A stretch of 64,000 nt of DNA. Source: Methanobacterium sp. SMA-27. Its GTDB lineage: Archaea > Methanobacteriota > Methanobacteria > Methanobacteriales > Methanobacteriaceae. The notes beneath the pieces are model-generated. The model did not search any database. It was not told where the DNA came from and saw only the letters and a program-made list of their open reading frames with translations. This document shows, one piece after another, positions 10,125 through 19,219 of this stretch. The stretch is taken from contig NZ_JQLY01000001.1 of NCBI RefSeq assembly GCF_000744455.1, positions 2,386,501 through 2,450,500 on the forward strand, in the 5' to 3' direction. The translations under genes were made by a program, and so were the position numbers. Positions within the stretch are counted from its first letter, which is position 1. Each line of letters begins with the position of its first letter.

Positions 10125-10874
10125 ATGGGATCAAAGATTCTGGTAGTTGAAGATGAAAGAATCACTGCAGAGGATATAAAAAGTGGCCTAGAAAGTGCAG
10201 GCTATCAGGTTCCTGCATTGGTTTCTTCTGGAAAAAAGGCCATAGAACTAGCAGGAGAGGTTAAACCAGATTTAGTTCTTATGGATATAAAATTAAAGGG
10301 TAAAATGGATGGAATAGAGGCAGCAGGGCAGATTAAATTGCATTATGATATCCCAGTTATCTACTTAACTGCATATTCGGATGAATATACTGTACAGCGG
10401 GCCAAAATTACAGAACCTTCAGGATATATTATTAAAGAATCAACAGGTTTATTGAAAAAGCCTTTTGAGGAGAGCGAACTTCACACAGCTATTGAAATTA
10501 CTCTTTACAGGCATAAAATGGAGAAAGATCATGATATCCTATTGGCAGCGATGCTAAAAAACATCAACGAAGGTGTGATTGCAACTAATGTAGAGGGTAA
10601 AATAAAACTAATGAATACTGTTGCTGAGGGGATAACAGGTTGGAAAATTGAAGAAGCTATGGGAAAAGATTTAAGAGACGTATTTACTCCTTTAAATCAT
10701 ATTATAAAAACATTTAAAGATCTAAGACTGAAAAACGAGATTTCAGCAGAGGATACATTATTAAGATCAAAAGAAGGACAAAGTATTCTAGTTAAATGTA
10801 ATTTTAAAGTAATTAAAGGGGATAATAAGGATATTAACGGTTATATTCTTGTATTTAATCGTATAATGGCTTAA
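10125..10874 (+). CDS. response regulator with receiver and PAS domains (REC-PAS)
   Basis: Two-component signalling protein of 249 residues. The receiver domain (1 to about 125) shows the acidic pair in VVEDER, the phosphoacceptor aspartate in LVLMDIKLKG and the LTAYSD switch threonine region. A PAS sensor domain follows (about 135-245: NINEGVIATN, MNTVAEGITGW). There is no kinase or DNA-binding output, so it is a REC-PAS stand-alone protein as often seen in methanogens. Oddity: about seven extra residues (ESTGLLK, 105-111) split the usual GYIxKPFEE segment at the conserved lysine-proline. A degraded receiver domain lies just downstream. Confidence 0.85.
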   Translation: MGSKILVVEDERITAEDIKSGLESAGYQVPALVSSGKKAIELAGEVKPDLVLMDIKLKGKMDGIEAAGQIKLHYDIPVIYLTAYSDEYTVQRAKITEPSGYIIKESTGLLKKPFEESELHTAIEITLYRHKMEKDHDILLAAMLKNINEGVIATNVEGKIKLMNTVAEGITGWKIEEAMGKDLRDVFTPLNHIIKTFKDLRLKNEISAEDTLLRSKEGQSILVKCNFKVIKGDNKDINGYILVFNRIMA

Positions 10875-10885
10875 TAATAGGGAAA

Positions 10886-11089
10886 ATGCCAATAGTCCAT
10901 AGTGAGGATGAGAGTATTATTAATGGATTCAGGAAACCAAGAAAATTAGGATAAAAGTTTCCAGCCATATTTGCTACTGTGAAGATGATACGAACCACAT
11001 ATGTTATTATGGATATTAAATCTAAGGTGAATTGTGATATTGAGGCAGTATATACTATGGGATCAAATTTTTCTATTCAGGTAATTTAA
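10886..11089 (+). pseudogene. decayed receiver (REC) domain
   Basis: One continuous frame from ATG 10886, broken by a single in-frame TAA at 10952, reads like a worn receiver domain. PIVHSEDESII matches the ILVVEDES start, RKLG then the stop and KFPAIFATVKMI match the LGY-x-VPAI segment, and TTYVIMDIKSKVNCDIEAV matches the phosphoacceptor strand (compare LVLMDIKLKGKMDGIEA in the intact gene upstream). It ends at a TAA before the switch region would begin. It starts 12 bases after the intact REC-PAS gene, so it may be a leftover of a tandem receiver or a second regulator. The remaining bases to the albA promoter show no gene. Confidence 0.6.
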
Positions 11090-11260
11090 CCTCATATACT
11101 GATAAAAATACGGTTTGACGTGTTGAAACAACTAAACCTTCAGTATTTATATTAATTATTTTAATGATCTTTATCAGATAGATATAACTCTTTAAATGGA
11201 TGCAAGAGGGTTTATATTTCTGAATCTATTTGTAAATACAAAAAGAAGCTCTCCAAGAAC

Positions 11261-11313
11261 ATAAAATTTATATATTATTAATATATTTAAAAAGCAGGGT
11301 ATTTTATGGAGGG
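11261..11313 (+). promoter_or_regulatory. albA promoter TATA box and ribosome-binding site
   Basis: A TTTATATATTA box at about 11268-11278, with an A-rich BRE-like stretch before it, lies about 45-55 bases upstream of the albA start. GGAGGG at 11308-11313 is spaced 9 bases from ATG 11323 and decides the start. A second ATG inside this leader (11306) is out of frame. Confidence 0.55.
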
Positions 11314-11322
11314 TTTAAACGA

Positions 11323-11574
<252 letters not shown>

Positions 11575-11702
11575 AATATTGCTTTCTAGACAAGTTTAAC
11601 TCCTTATGAAATTAACCTATTAAAAATTCTAGATTTTTTTTTAATACAATTAACCTGTACATCTTAATAAAAATATTAATTAGTAAAATCAAAGGCATTA
11701 AT

Positions 11703-12458
11703 ATGAAAATTGGATTTTCAACACTCGCACTTTTCATGAGTTCATTTGAGCAATTCTTAGAAACAGCTTCAAAAGATGGATTTCAGCTTATAGAAATATT
11801 ATGCGAGGGTCCTTACTGGCCTAGAAATTTATTATCCCTTGAAAAAGTTGATTTAGATGTCTTTAATTCGTATGATATCGATGTGTACTTACATTCACCA
11901 ACCATAGATCTAAATCCTGCAAGTTTAAATCCTGGAATTAGGGAAGAAACCCTTAAACAACTTAAAGAAACAGTTGATTTTGGAATAAAAATTAATGCAA
12001 AGGCAATTACAACTCATCCTGGCCTAATCCATAGGTTTGAAGAAAGAGTAAGAAAATATGGAATGCAACATTCAATTGAAACCCTAATTAAAGCAAATGA
12101 TTATGCAATGGGAAGAGGTATTAAATTCTCTATTGAAAACATGCCCAATAAATATGCTTATTTCTGTAACAATGCTGAAGAACACCAATTTTTTATTAAG
12201 GAATGTGGTTCATATGCCACCATAGATACGGGCCATGCAAATACTACTAAAGATGTTAAATCATTTTTTAAAATGAAAAAAATTGCTTACTATCACTTGA
12301 ATGATAATAATGGGGAAAAAGACCAACATCTACCATTAGGTGAGGGAAATTTTGATCTTAAACTGCTTAATGGTGTAAATAAAGGTATTATTGAATTAAA
12401 TAGTTATCCAAATATTCTTAAAAGCAGAGATTTATTAATATCCTCAAATATCGGATAA
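11703..12458 (+). CDS. sugar phosphate isomerase/epimerase-like TIM-barrel protein
   Basis: A 251-residue protein of the xylose isomerase-like / endonuclease IV-like TIM-barrel superfamily. Visible features are KIGFSTLAL at strand 1, YLHSPTIDLNPAS, AKAITTHPG, FSIENMPN with the conserved metal glutamate, ATIDTGHAN with Asp and His, and YYHLNDNNGEKDQHLPLGEG near the end. These give the usual Glu-His-Asp-His metal ligands. The true substrate (sugar phosphate or another aldose-like compound) cannot be told, and endonuclease IV is less likely because its full nine-ligand set is not evident. Methanogens carry several such paralogs. No strong ribosome-binding site is seen. Confidence 0.78.
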   Translation: MKIGFSTLALFMSSFEQFLETASKDGFQLIEILCEGPYWPRNLLSLEKVDLDVFNSYDIDVYLHSPTIDLNPASLNPGIREETLKQLKETVDFGIKINAKAITTHPGLIHRFEERVRKYGMQHSIETLIKANDYAMGRGIKFSIENMPNKYAYFCNNAEEHQFFIKECGSYATIDTGHANTTKDVKSFFKMKKIAYYHLNDNNGEKDQHLPLGEGNFDLKLLNGVNKGIIELNSYPNILKSRDLLISSNIG

Positions 12459-12519
12459 ATCAAGCGTGTTATGTTATTATTCAATTATTTAACTTATTGT
12501 TAGGGAAGGAGGGTGATTT

Positions 12520-13635
12520 ATGGTAAGTAAAGTTTATTTTACTGATTTTAGATCTAGAACAGACGTCGATAATAAGATTAACAAAATAAAAATACTTTTT
12601 GAAGCAGCTAACTTCAGAGGATTAATGAATAAGGATGAATTGGTGGCTGTAAAACTACATTTTGGAGAAGAAGGTAATGATTCATATATTAGCCCAGTAT
12701 TAGTTCGACAAGTTGTTGACAAAATATATGAAGCTGGTGCAAAACCATTCATAACCGATACTAACACCCTTTACTTTGGAAGTAGGCACAACTCTCTAGA
12801 TCATATAAAGACGGCTATTCTCCATGGTTTTGATTATGCAGTTTCTGGAGCACCTTTAATTATTGCAGATGGTCTTTTGGGTACTTACTCACACAATATA
12901 AAAATAGAACAGAAACATTTTGAACAGGTTAAAATTGCAGGAGACATAGAAAATGCCGATTGTATGATAGTTATGTCACATTTCAAAGGGCATGAAATGG
13001 CAGGTTTTGGCGGGACTATAAAAAATCTTGCAATGGGATGTGCATCAGCAGAAGGCAAATTGGAACAACATGAATGTGTAAAACCAATTATAATGGAGGG
13101 CTGTACTTCTTGCGGTATATGTATTAAATCCTGTCCTTTAGATGCATTGTGTTTAAATGATCAAGGGGCTATAATGGATTATGATCGATGTATAGGATGT
13201 AATAACTGTATATCTGCATGTTCTGAATCTATAATTAAACTAAATTATGAAAACATGAACGAATTCATTGAAAAAATGACTGAATATGCATTAGGTGTAG
13301 TTAAAAGTAAGAAAGGTAAATTAGGATACATGAATTTTTTGATGAATATAACTCCGGATTGTGATTGTCTTCCTTGGAGTGATAGTCCAATAGTTCCAGA
13401 TATTGGGATATTGGTATCAGATGATCCTGTAGCGCTAGATGCTGCTAGTTATGATCTAGTAAATCAGCAGATAGGTTTCAAAAATTCAATGCTCCATCAT
13501 CATTATCTTGAGGGAGAAGATAAGTTTAATGGGGTTTGGGATATGGTGGATGGCCATGTGCAGATTAATTATGGACATAAAATAGGTCTTGGAAACCCAG
13601 AATATCAATTAATTGATATTAGCTCAAAAAAATAA
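12520..13635 (+). CDS. DUF362 domain protein with two [4Fe-4S] clusters
   Basis: A 371-residue DUF362 family protein common in methanogens and anaerobes; function unknown, presumably redox. The N-terminal half has the DUF362 core (VAVKLHFGEEGND, MSHFKGHEMAGFGG, KNLAMGC). Residues about 190-240 insert a ferredoxin domain with two motifs, CTSCGICIKSCP and CIGCNNCISAC. The C-terminal part returns to DUF362 (DPVALDAASYDLV). GGAGGGTGATTT precedes ATG 12520. It follows the TIM-barrel gene by 61 bases on the same strand and could be co-transcribed. Confidence 0.88.
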   Translation: MVSKVYFTDFRSRTDVDNKINKIKILFEAANFRGLMNKDELVAVKLHFGEEGNDSYISPVLVRQVVDKIYEAGAKPFITDTNTLYFGSRHNSLDHIKTAILHGFDYAVSGAPLIIADGLLGTYSHNIKIEQKHFEQVKIAGDIENADCMIVMSHFKGHEMAGFGGTIKNLAMGCASAEGKLEQHECVKPIIMEGCTSCGICIKSCPLDALCLNDQGAIMDYDRCIGCNNCISACSESIIKLNYENMNEFIEKMTEYALGVVKSKKGKLGYMNFLMNITPDCDCLPWSDSPIVPDIGILVSDDPVALDAASYDLVNQQIGFKNSMLHHHYLEGEDKFNGVWDMVDGHVQINYGHKIGLGNPEYQLIDISSKK

Positions 13636-13910
13636 ACTATTAATTATTAAAGTATTATTTGAGGCTTCTTAATTTTTTTAACCAATTTATTGAATATCCC
13701 TTAATTGATAAACAAATTTCTTTATTTGGATGTCATTGAATATATGGACTGAAAACGTTCAATCCTACTTTAATTATTAAATTTTTCGATTTAACTTCAA
13801 TCACAAATAATAAATAATAAAGAACATTATGTGTTAGATAATGGAGCTATAAATGAAGCTAATCGAGTTATAAATATTTTATAATTAGTTAATAGTAGGA
13901 GGATGATTTT

Positions 13911-14450
13911 ATGGATTTTGCTTATGTTTTCTTTTTCCTAACAATATTCGTGGCAATTTTATATATTTTTATTTCAAAATTTAAAAATAAACCATTAGGT
14001 AAAAAGAGAATTGTTGAAATTTTTCTATTAACATTTTTAGTTTTGTCAGTGGGTATTGGTAGTATATGGGCTTTTATTGGGCATTATTTCCTTTCTGCAC
14101 AAGTCGCTGCCAGTATTGGATGGGCTTCAGGTAATCCATTCCAGCAAGAAGTAGCATTTGCAAATCTAGCAATTGGGGTACTTGGTGTTCTATGTTACTG
14201 GTTTAGGGGTAATTTTTGGACTGCAACAGTTATTTCAAGTTCTATATTTTTATTGGGAGATTCGTATGTTCACATTATGAATATGTTTCAATTTGCAAAT
14301 TATGCACCGGGAAATGCAGGTTCAGTTTTGTATATGGATATAATTGGCCCTATCATCATTATAATACTTTTAATTGTTTATAGGGCAATGGAGAAAGAGG
14401 CCATTAAAAATTCAATTAAAAGCCTTGAAAATTCCCTTAAAAAAGAATAG
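13911..14450 (+). CDS. DUF6790-like membrane protein
   Basis: A 179-residue integral membrane protein with about five hydrophobic segments and a charged C-terminal tail. The central stretch IGWASGNPFQQEVAFANLA and LLGDSYVHIMNM resembles the small DUF6790 family, in which polar residues within helices are conserved; function unknown. AGGAGGATGATTTT precedes ATG 13911, so expression is likely. It is followed 92 bases later by the broken TMEM175-like gene on the same strand. The family label is from memory of the motif and is moderately sure. Confidence 0.65.
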   Translation: MDFAYVFFFLTIFVAILYIFISKFKNKPLGKKRIVEIFLLTFLVLSVGIGSIWAFIGHYFLSAQVAASIGWASGNPFQQEVAFANLAIGVLGVLCYWFRGNFWTATVISSSIFLLGDSYVHIMNMFQFANYAPGNAGSVLYMDIIGPIIIIILLIVYRAMEKEAIKNSIKSLENSLKKE

Positions 14451-14542
14451 GGTTTATTAAATTTTTAATTTGATTAACTTTCATAATAACGGATTAAGGA
14501 GTTTGTAGGGTATGGCCAATTGATAACAAAAAAAGCGTTTGG

Positions 14543-15132
14543 ATGAGTACTAAACGCATTGAAACACTTATTGATGGCGTTTTTGCTATTGCACTGACTT
14601 TACTTGTTTTAAATATTGATTTACCCAACATAATGGGTCTGTTAATGATCCAGTGCTCTGGCAGTATGTTGTAAATTTGAGTCAGCAGCTTTGGATATAT
14701 GCTTTTAGTTTTTTATTACTTTCAAGTTTCTGGAGGGCAAATCATCTACAGTTTTTCTTTATTAAAGAGGCAGATAGTAATCTTATTTGGATAACTGTTC
14801 TTTGGTTGATGTTTATTGCTTTAGTTCCATTTTCAACAAATTTTGTTAGTAATTATGGTAGCCATTCCATTCCCATGTTTTTCTTTAATTTAAACATGCT
14901 TATTATTGGAGTATTCTATATTTTGATCTGGACATATGTTAGTAAAAAGAATTATTTTTATGAAACTGTGGATAAGAAACAATTGAAGTTAATTAATAGG
15001 ATAAATTATATTCTACCTATAGTTGCACTAGTTGCAATTGGCGTTACATTTGTAAAACCTTCTTGGAGCCCTTATTCATATTTTCTGATTTTTATCTTGA
15101 GGATGAATATTAAAAGAATTAGTAGACTATAA
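14543..15132 (+). pseudogene. TMEM175/DUF1211-like channel, frameshifted
   Basis: Two overlapping frames make one TMEM175-type membrane protein (bacterial and archaeal K+ channel family). Frame one from ATG 14543 reads STKRIETLIDGVFAIALTLLVLNIDLP, the family's first helix with the RxxxxxDGVFAIA pore motif, then hits a TAA at 14672. The second frame takes over by about 14620-14652 (GSVNDPVLWQYVVNL) and runs to 15132 with LLLSSFWRANHLQFFF, the second conserved motif, and further helices. The joined length of about 196 residues is normal for the family. A loss of one base (or gain of two) around 14615-14650 explains it. Whether it is a real mutation or a sequence error cannot be told. Confidence 0.7.
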
Positions 15133-15147
15133 TGTTGGGGAATATTT

Positions 15148-15221
15148 TTCTACAGTAGAATAAAGATAGGTATATTTTAATTTACAAATTGAAATATTAA
15201 ACAATAATTTCTACTGTAGAA
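15148..15221. repeat. pair of 13-bp palindromes TTCTACnGTAGAA
   Basis: Two perfect palindromes, TTCTACAGTAGAA at 15148-15160 and TTCTACTGTAGAA at 15209-15221, lie in the convergent gap between the TMEM175-like gene and the HAD gene. Because each is the reverse complement of the other, they also form an inverted-repeat pair around a 48-base AT-rich loop. They may be a bidirectional terminator, binding sites, or the ends of a tiny mobile-element remnant. Confidence 0.6.
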
Positions 15222-15270
15222 TTTAATTTATATATATTTGGTTTAAATAATTATATGATCTCATAAATAA

Positions 15271-16068
15271 CTAAAAATCAATATTAAGGAGTTCTCGGAT
15301 ATTTTTAATAACATAATCTGCAGCATTATAGACTTTTTCCGGAGTTATTTCATTTTGTTGAAGTGTTAAAACTCCCACATCTGCTTCTTCAAGTGCTAAT
15401 ATGTCATTAGAGCTATTACCTACCATCATGACTTTATATTTGCTCTTCAAATCTTTTATAATTTCTTCCTTTCTTCTTGAATTCGCTGTATCAAATACAT
15501 TTTCCTGAGGTACATTAATGAACTTTGCAAGTTGTTCAAGAGAAGTTTTTCTATCTCCTGAAGCTACAAAAATATCTATTCCTCTATTTTTAAGTTCATT
15601 AATAACAAATGGAACTTCTTTAAAAATTCGTCCTCCGGCTGTTATGGTAAATTCAATTTTACCAGTTTTCATATTTACTATGAAACCTGATCCACTGCAA
15701 ATATGAACATTATATTTTTTTTCTACTACAGAACAATACGTGTCTTGAACATCACTTATACAAGATTTATCATCTTTAATTGCTTCTAAAAGTTCATCTT
15801 TACTAATATCAACTTTAGAATAGCTAATATCAAAGTCTACATCGTTCTTTTTCAGGAAATGTCTGATGGTTTGATCGGGCTTTGCTTTATTGATACATTT
15901 TGAAGGGTCTGTCTGAAGAACAACCAAAGCACGATTTTCATCACGATCTACAACATCAATAGAAGCAACATTATCACATATGGCTCCAGTTCTAAGATCT
16001 TTAATGGCCTTGTAACGCTTTATAAGTGTACCTGAGTTATCGAAGACAACTGTTTTCATTTTTACCAT
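15271..16068 (-). CDS. HAD-family hydrolase, P-type ATPase-like motif
   Basis: A 265-residue soluble haloacid dehalogenase-superfamily protein. Motif I is VVFDNSGTL, where the second aspartate of the phosphatase signature is replaced, much as in the DKTGT of P-type ATPases; motif II is FVASGDRK, and motifs III/IV are KSKYKVMMVGNSSNDILALEEADVGV. In the last motif an Asn stands where soluble phosphatases usually have Gly-Asp. There are no membrane helices, so it is a stand-alone relative of the ATPase P-domain, as known from some methanogens. ATG 16068 and an ATG three codons later are both possible; GATGGT favours the second. Substrate unknown. Confidence 0.75.
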   Translation of the reverse strand: MVKMKTVVFDNSGTLIKRYKAIKDLRTGAICDNVASIDVVDRDENRALVVLQTDPSKCINKAKPDQTIRHFLKKNDVDFDISYSKVDISKDELLEAIKDDKSCISDVQDTYCSVVEKKYNVHICSGSGFIVNMKTGKIEFTITAGGRIFKEVPFVINELKNRGIDIFVASGDRKTSLEQLAKFINVPQENVFDTANSRRKEEIIKDLKSKYKVMMVGNSSNDILALEEADVGVLTLQQNEITPEKVYNAADYVIKNIRELLNIDF

Positions 16069-16175
16069 CTCAAAAGTTTATTGTTTCATATTACATAAAA
16101 CTATTAGGTAATTGATCTAAATTTAAATTTTATTATTAATATTAATTTGATAACTAAAATCCTACTAATACTAAA

Positions 16176-16811
16176 TTAAATTAATTTTTGGGCATTCAAC
16201 AAGAAATAAAGGCCTAGTATCATTAAAAAAATTCCACTAATATTCATTATAAATTTGTAATGTTTTTCAGTCATAATCTGCGATCCTCTGCTAGTGAAAA
16301 ATGATACTCCACTGAACCAGCTTAAATCCGAAGCCCAGTGCCCTACAAGAAATCCTAAAACACCAAATATTCCTGCAAGTTCCAGTCCTTTAAAAATAAA
16401 TGCCCATCCAATGGTGGCCCACCATATGAAAAAGAAGGGGTTTGAAACACTTGTAAAAAAACCACTTAAAATAGGACCATAGTCCTTCTTAATTCCATTA
16501 TTTTCTTTTAATTCGCTAAGTGAATTGGATGATCTCGTTATTCTAAAACCCATTAACAATATCATAGTACCAACTAAAGTACCAATAAAGAATACGGCAG
16601 TACTTGACCCAATGAACCATCCAAGTCCTGCAAATATAAGCAATATTAAGGCTATTTCTGCAATATAATGTCCGATAACAATCAAAGGTCCAGCAATAAA
16701 TCCCCTTTTTAGAGAATCTGAAATAGTAACAGTTAACATTGGCCCCGGCACTAAGGCACCGGACAGACCGACTGCAAATGAAGTAATTATAAACAGTATT
16801 ATTTCAATCAA
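16176..16811 (-). CDS. LysE family amino-acid exporter
   Basis: A membrane protein of 211 residues with six predicted helices, of the LysE/RhtB exporter family that pumps out amino acids or related small molecules. The N-terminal signature GLSGALVPGPMLTVTISDSLKRG is clear, followed by helices and the SVSNPFFFIWW segment that marks the second half. It starts with TTG at 16811, about 9 bases after GGTG. Substrate unknown; alanine dehydrogenase lies 0.3 kb further along the same strand, which hints at amino-acid handling but proves nothing. Confidence 0.88.
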   Translation of the reverse strand: MIEIILFIITSFAVGLSGALVPGPMLTVTISDSLKRGFIAGPLIVIGHYIAEIALILLIFAGLGWFIGSSTAVFFIGTLVGTMILLMGFRITRSSNSLSELKENNGIKKDYGPILSGFFTSVSNPFFFIWWATIGWAFIFKGLELAGIFGVLGFLVGHWASDLSWFSGVSFFTSRGSQIMTEKHYKFIMNISGIFLMILGLYFLLNAQKLI

Positions 16812-16909
16812 ATTATCAACACCAACTACAAAATAGAATTTGAACTTAAATAAAATAAATTTGATTTATTACAGAATTCTAAAGAATAATAAATTAAGAT
16901 AAGAAAGAG

Positions 16910-17071
16910 TTAACAATCGTTTAAAACCTTCATGATCTCAGACAGATGATAATCAATGGTTTCCATTTGTTTTTTATTGAAAGACTTGGATCTTATTAGG
17001 AATCTATAACGTTCAAACACATGGCCCATTTTGTTAAGAACTTCCGTTCTATGTATCTTCTGTTCGTACAT
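16910..17071 (-). CDS. small basic protein, 53 residues, unknown
   Basis: A short frame between alanine dehydrogenase and LysE. ATG 17071 is preceded by GGTGG 6 bases upstream, and the product is MYEQKIHRTEVLNKMGH, then FERYRFLIRSKSF, ending in IMKVLNDC. It is mostly charged and helical, with no membrane segment. Regular codon use, a good ribosome-binding site and a position in an otherwise tight minus-strand run support a real small gene. I do not recognise the family. It lies 52 bases after the end of alanine dehydrogenase's coding sequence, so it may be co-transcribed with it. Confidence 0.55.
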   Translation of the reverse strand: MYEQKIHRTEVLNKMGHVFERYRFLIRSKSFNKKQMETIDYHLSEIMKVLNDC

Positions 17072-17123
17072 TAAACCACCAAATTATAATTAATTTTAAA
17101 CTTTATATACTTATGTCTGATTA

Positions 17124-18116
17124 TTAGTCAAGGAAATTGATATTACTACCTATACCTCTTTCAAGGGCTTTTTCATAGACTTTCCATGCTGTAATAACAT
17201 CCTGAACAGCTAGTCCTGTTGAGTCAAATATGGTTATATCTTCATCCGAAACTCTACCAGGATTCTTACCAATTATTACATCTCCTATCTTTGCTGATAT
17301 ATCTTCTCTTGTGAGAATACCTTCAGCAACTGGTACATTAATTTCACCACTATGTCTGGCTTGTTCCCAGCAATCTATAAATACCTTAGATTTTTTAAGT
17401 AATGCAGATTCAAGTTCCTGTTTTCCTGGAGCGTCTGCACCCATTGCATTTATATGAGTTCCTTCACTTATCCATTCTGCCTTTAAAATAGGTTTATTGG
17501 CTGGTGTTACAGTTACAATTACATCGACATCTTTCACAGCTATTTCTGCAGTTTCAACTGCCTTTACATTAATACCAAATCTTTCATTGGCCAATTTAGC
17601 GAAATTTTCCCGGGATTTACATGTCCTACAGAAAACTTGGGCATTTTCAATATTCATAACTTCTTTAAGGGCCATTAGTTGGGTAAAAGCTTGTTTACCT
17701 GCTCCTATAATTCCCAATGAGGTTGAATCTGACCTTGCCAGATATTTAGTACCAACACCAGCTGCAGCACCAGTTCTCATATTAGTGATCCAAGTACCAT
17801 CCATAACTGATATAGGAAAGCCAGTTTTTGGATCAAAAAGCTCTATTACACCCATAACAGTTGGTAAATCATGATCAAGCGGATTACTAGGGTGAACATT
17901 AACACATTTAACTCCTGCCTGATCCATATCCTTAACGAAACAAGGCATAATACGCAGATCACCATGGTATTTTTTAAAAAACAAGTATTTCTTGGCGGGC
18001 ATCTGAACTCTTCGATTTGCATGCATACTATATGCTGTTTCAACAGATTCAATAACTTCATTCATTTCTATTAGTTGTTTTATTTCGCTCTGTTTCAATA
18101 GAAGTGTTTCATACAT
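17124..18116 (-). CDS. ala: archaeal alanine dehydrogenase (ornithine cyclodeaminase fold)
   Basis: An NAD(P)-dependent enzyme of the OCD/mu-crystallin family; in archaea this branch interconverts alanine and pyruvate plus ammonia. Features are KYLFFKKYHGDLRIMP with the substrate-binding Lys/Arg, VMDGTWITNMRTGAAAGVGTKYLA, and the Rossmann loop LGIIGAGKQAFTQL, then GADAPGKQEL and IFDSTGLAVQD. The frame is open to 18131, but the ATG at 18116 (330 residues) has AAAGGTGC 7 bases upstream and fits the family start. Ornithine cyclodeaminase or a related imine reductase is the alternative, and sequence alone does not fully separate them. Confidence 0.8.
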   Translation of the reverse strand: MYETLLLKQSEIKQLIEMNEVIESVETAYSMHANRRVQMPAKKYLFFKKYHGDLRIMPCFVKDMDQAGVKCVNVHPSNPLDHDLPTVMGVIELFDPKTGFPISVMDGTWITNMRTGAAAGVGTKYLARSDSTSLGIIGAGKQAFTQLMALKEVMNIENAQVFCRTCKSRENFAKLANERFGINVKAVETAEIAVKDVDVIVTVTPANKPILKAEWISEGTHINAMGADAPGKQELESALLKKSKVFIDCWEQARHSGEINVPVAEGILTREDISAKIGDVIIGKNPGRVSDEDITIFDSTGLAVQDVITAWKVYEKALERGIGSNINFLD

Positions 18117-18311
18117 TGTAGCACCTTTCATGAATTTTAATATGATATATGTTTTATATCCAATTTGGGAATTAAATTTCGATTAATATTTTATTTAAAT
18201 TGACATTTAATAATCAATAATAGAATAGACTTAATTAAAAAATAATGATAATTTAATTTGTTATGGTGAAAAAAAGTTTAGAATATTATAAAACTTAAAT
18301 TGGGTTACAAT

Positions 18312-19079
18312 ATGGAAATCGACGTGAAAAAAAGGTTTTGGGAAGTGGATTCACTCCGTGGTTTGGCAATAATCACAATGATAACATATCATTTCCTTTT
18401 TGATATCACATTTTTTGGTGTATACCCTTTTGAAGTTAATTCTGGATTTTTATGGTATTTTGCACGTGCAACTGCATTCACATTTATATTTTTAATGGGT
18501 GTTTCATTGACTCTGAGCAATTCAAGATCAATGATAACTGGTGAATACCCCGAAGGAGGATTACTCAAAAAATATCTTAAAAGAGGTCTTAAAATATTTT
18601 CATTAGGCCTTCTAATAACATTTGCAACATGGATTTTTATACCCCAGGAGTTTATAATATTTGGAGTGCTCCATTTTATTGGAATATCTATTATTTTGGC
18701 TTATCCATTTATAAAACGAAAATATCTTAATTTGATCTTAGGAATATCCATTATTCTACTTGGAATTTATCTTGGAAATTTCAATTTTGATTTCACATGG
18801 CTTATGTGGCTTGGTTTCATACCCAACAATCTTCAAACTGTAGATTACTTCCCATTAATCCCCTGGTTTGGAGTTGTTTTGTTAGGATTATTTTTTGGAG
18901 GAATACTATACAAAAATTATCAGAGGCAATTTAATCTTCCTGATCTTTCCAGTAATTATATCATTAGGGGTTTTTCATTTTTGGGAAGAAATTCACTTAT
19001 AATCTATTTGATACATCAACCAATACTAATAATTCTTTTATATCTTTTAGGAGTAGTTAATATCAATCACTTATTTTAA
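18312..19079 (+). CDS. DUF1624 (HGSNAT-like) membrane protein
   Basis: A membrane protein of 255 residues with about seven helices, belonging to the DUF1624 / heparan-alpha-glucosaminide N-acetyltransferase catalytic family. The opening RFWEVDSLRGLAIITMITYHFLFD is the classical acyltransferase-type signature with Arg-Gly and the membrane histidine, and the end shows LGRNSLIIYLIHQPIL. In bacteria such proteins move acyl groups across the membrane to sugars; the archaeal role is unknown. A TTG at 18300 also lies in frame, but ATG 18312 gives the natural start. Confidence 0.8.
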   Translation: MEIDVKKRFWEVDSLRGLAIITMITYHFLFDITFFGVYPFEVNSGFLWYFARATAFTFIFLMGVSLTLSNSRSMITGEYPEGGLLKKYLKRGLKIFSLGLLITFATWIFIPQEFIIFGVLHFIGISIILAYPFIKRKYLNLILGISIILLGIYLGNFNFDFTWLMWLGFIPNNLQTVDYFPLIPWFGVVLLGLFFGGILYKNYQRQFNLPDLSSNYIIRGFSFLGRNSLIIYLIHQPILIILLYLLGVVNINHLF

Positions 19080-19219
19080 TGTTAACTAAGATTTTCATTG
19101 TCTTATAAACTGATCAAAAATTATAATATTAAAGTATATTAAAAACAAGAACAAATTAAGAATCACTTTACAAAAAGCAGTAATATTTATATTCTCCCAT
19201 ATTAATTACAGGTGTGACT

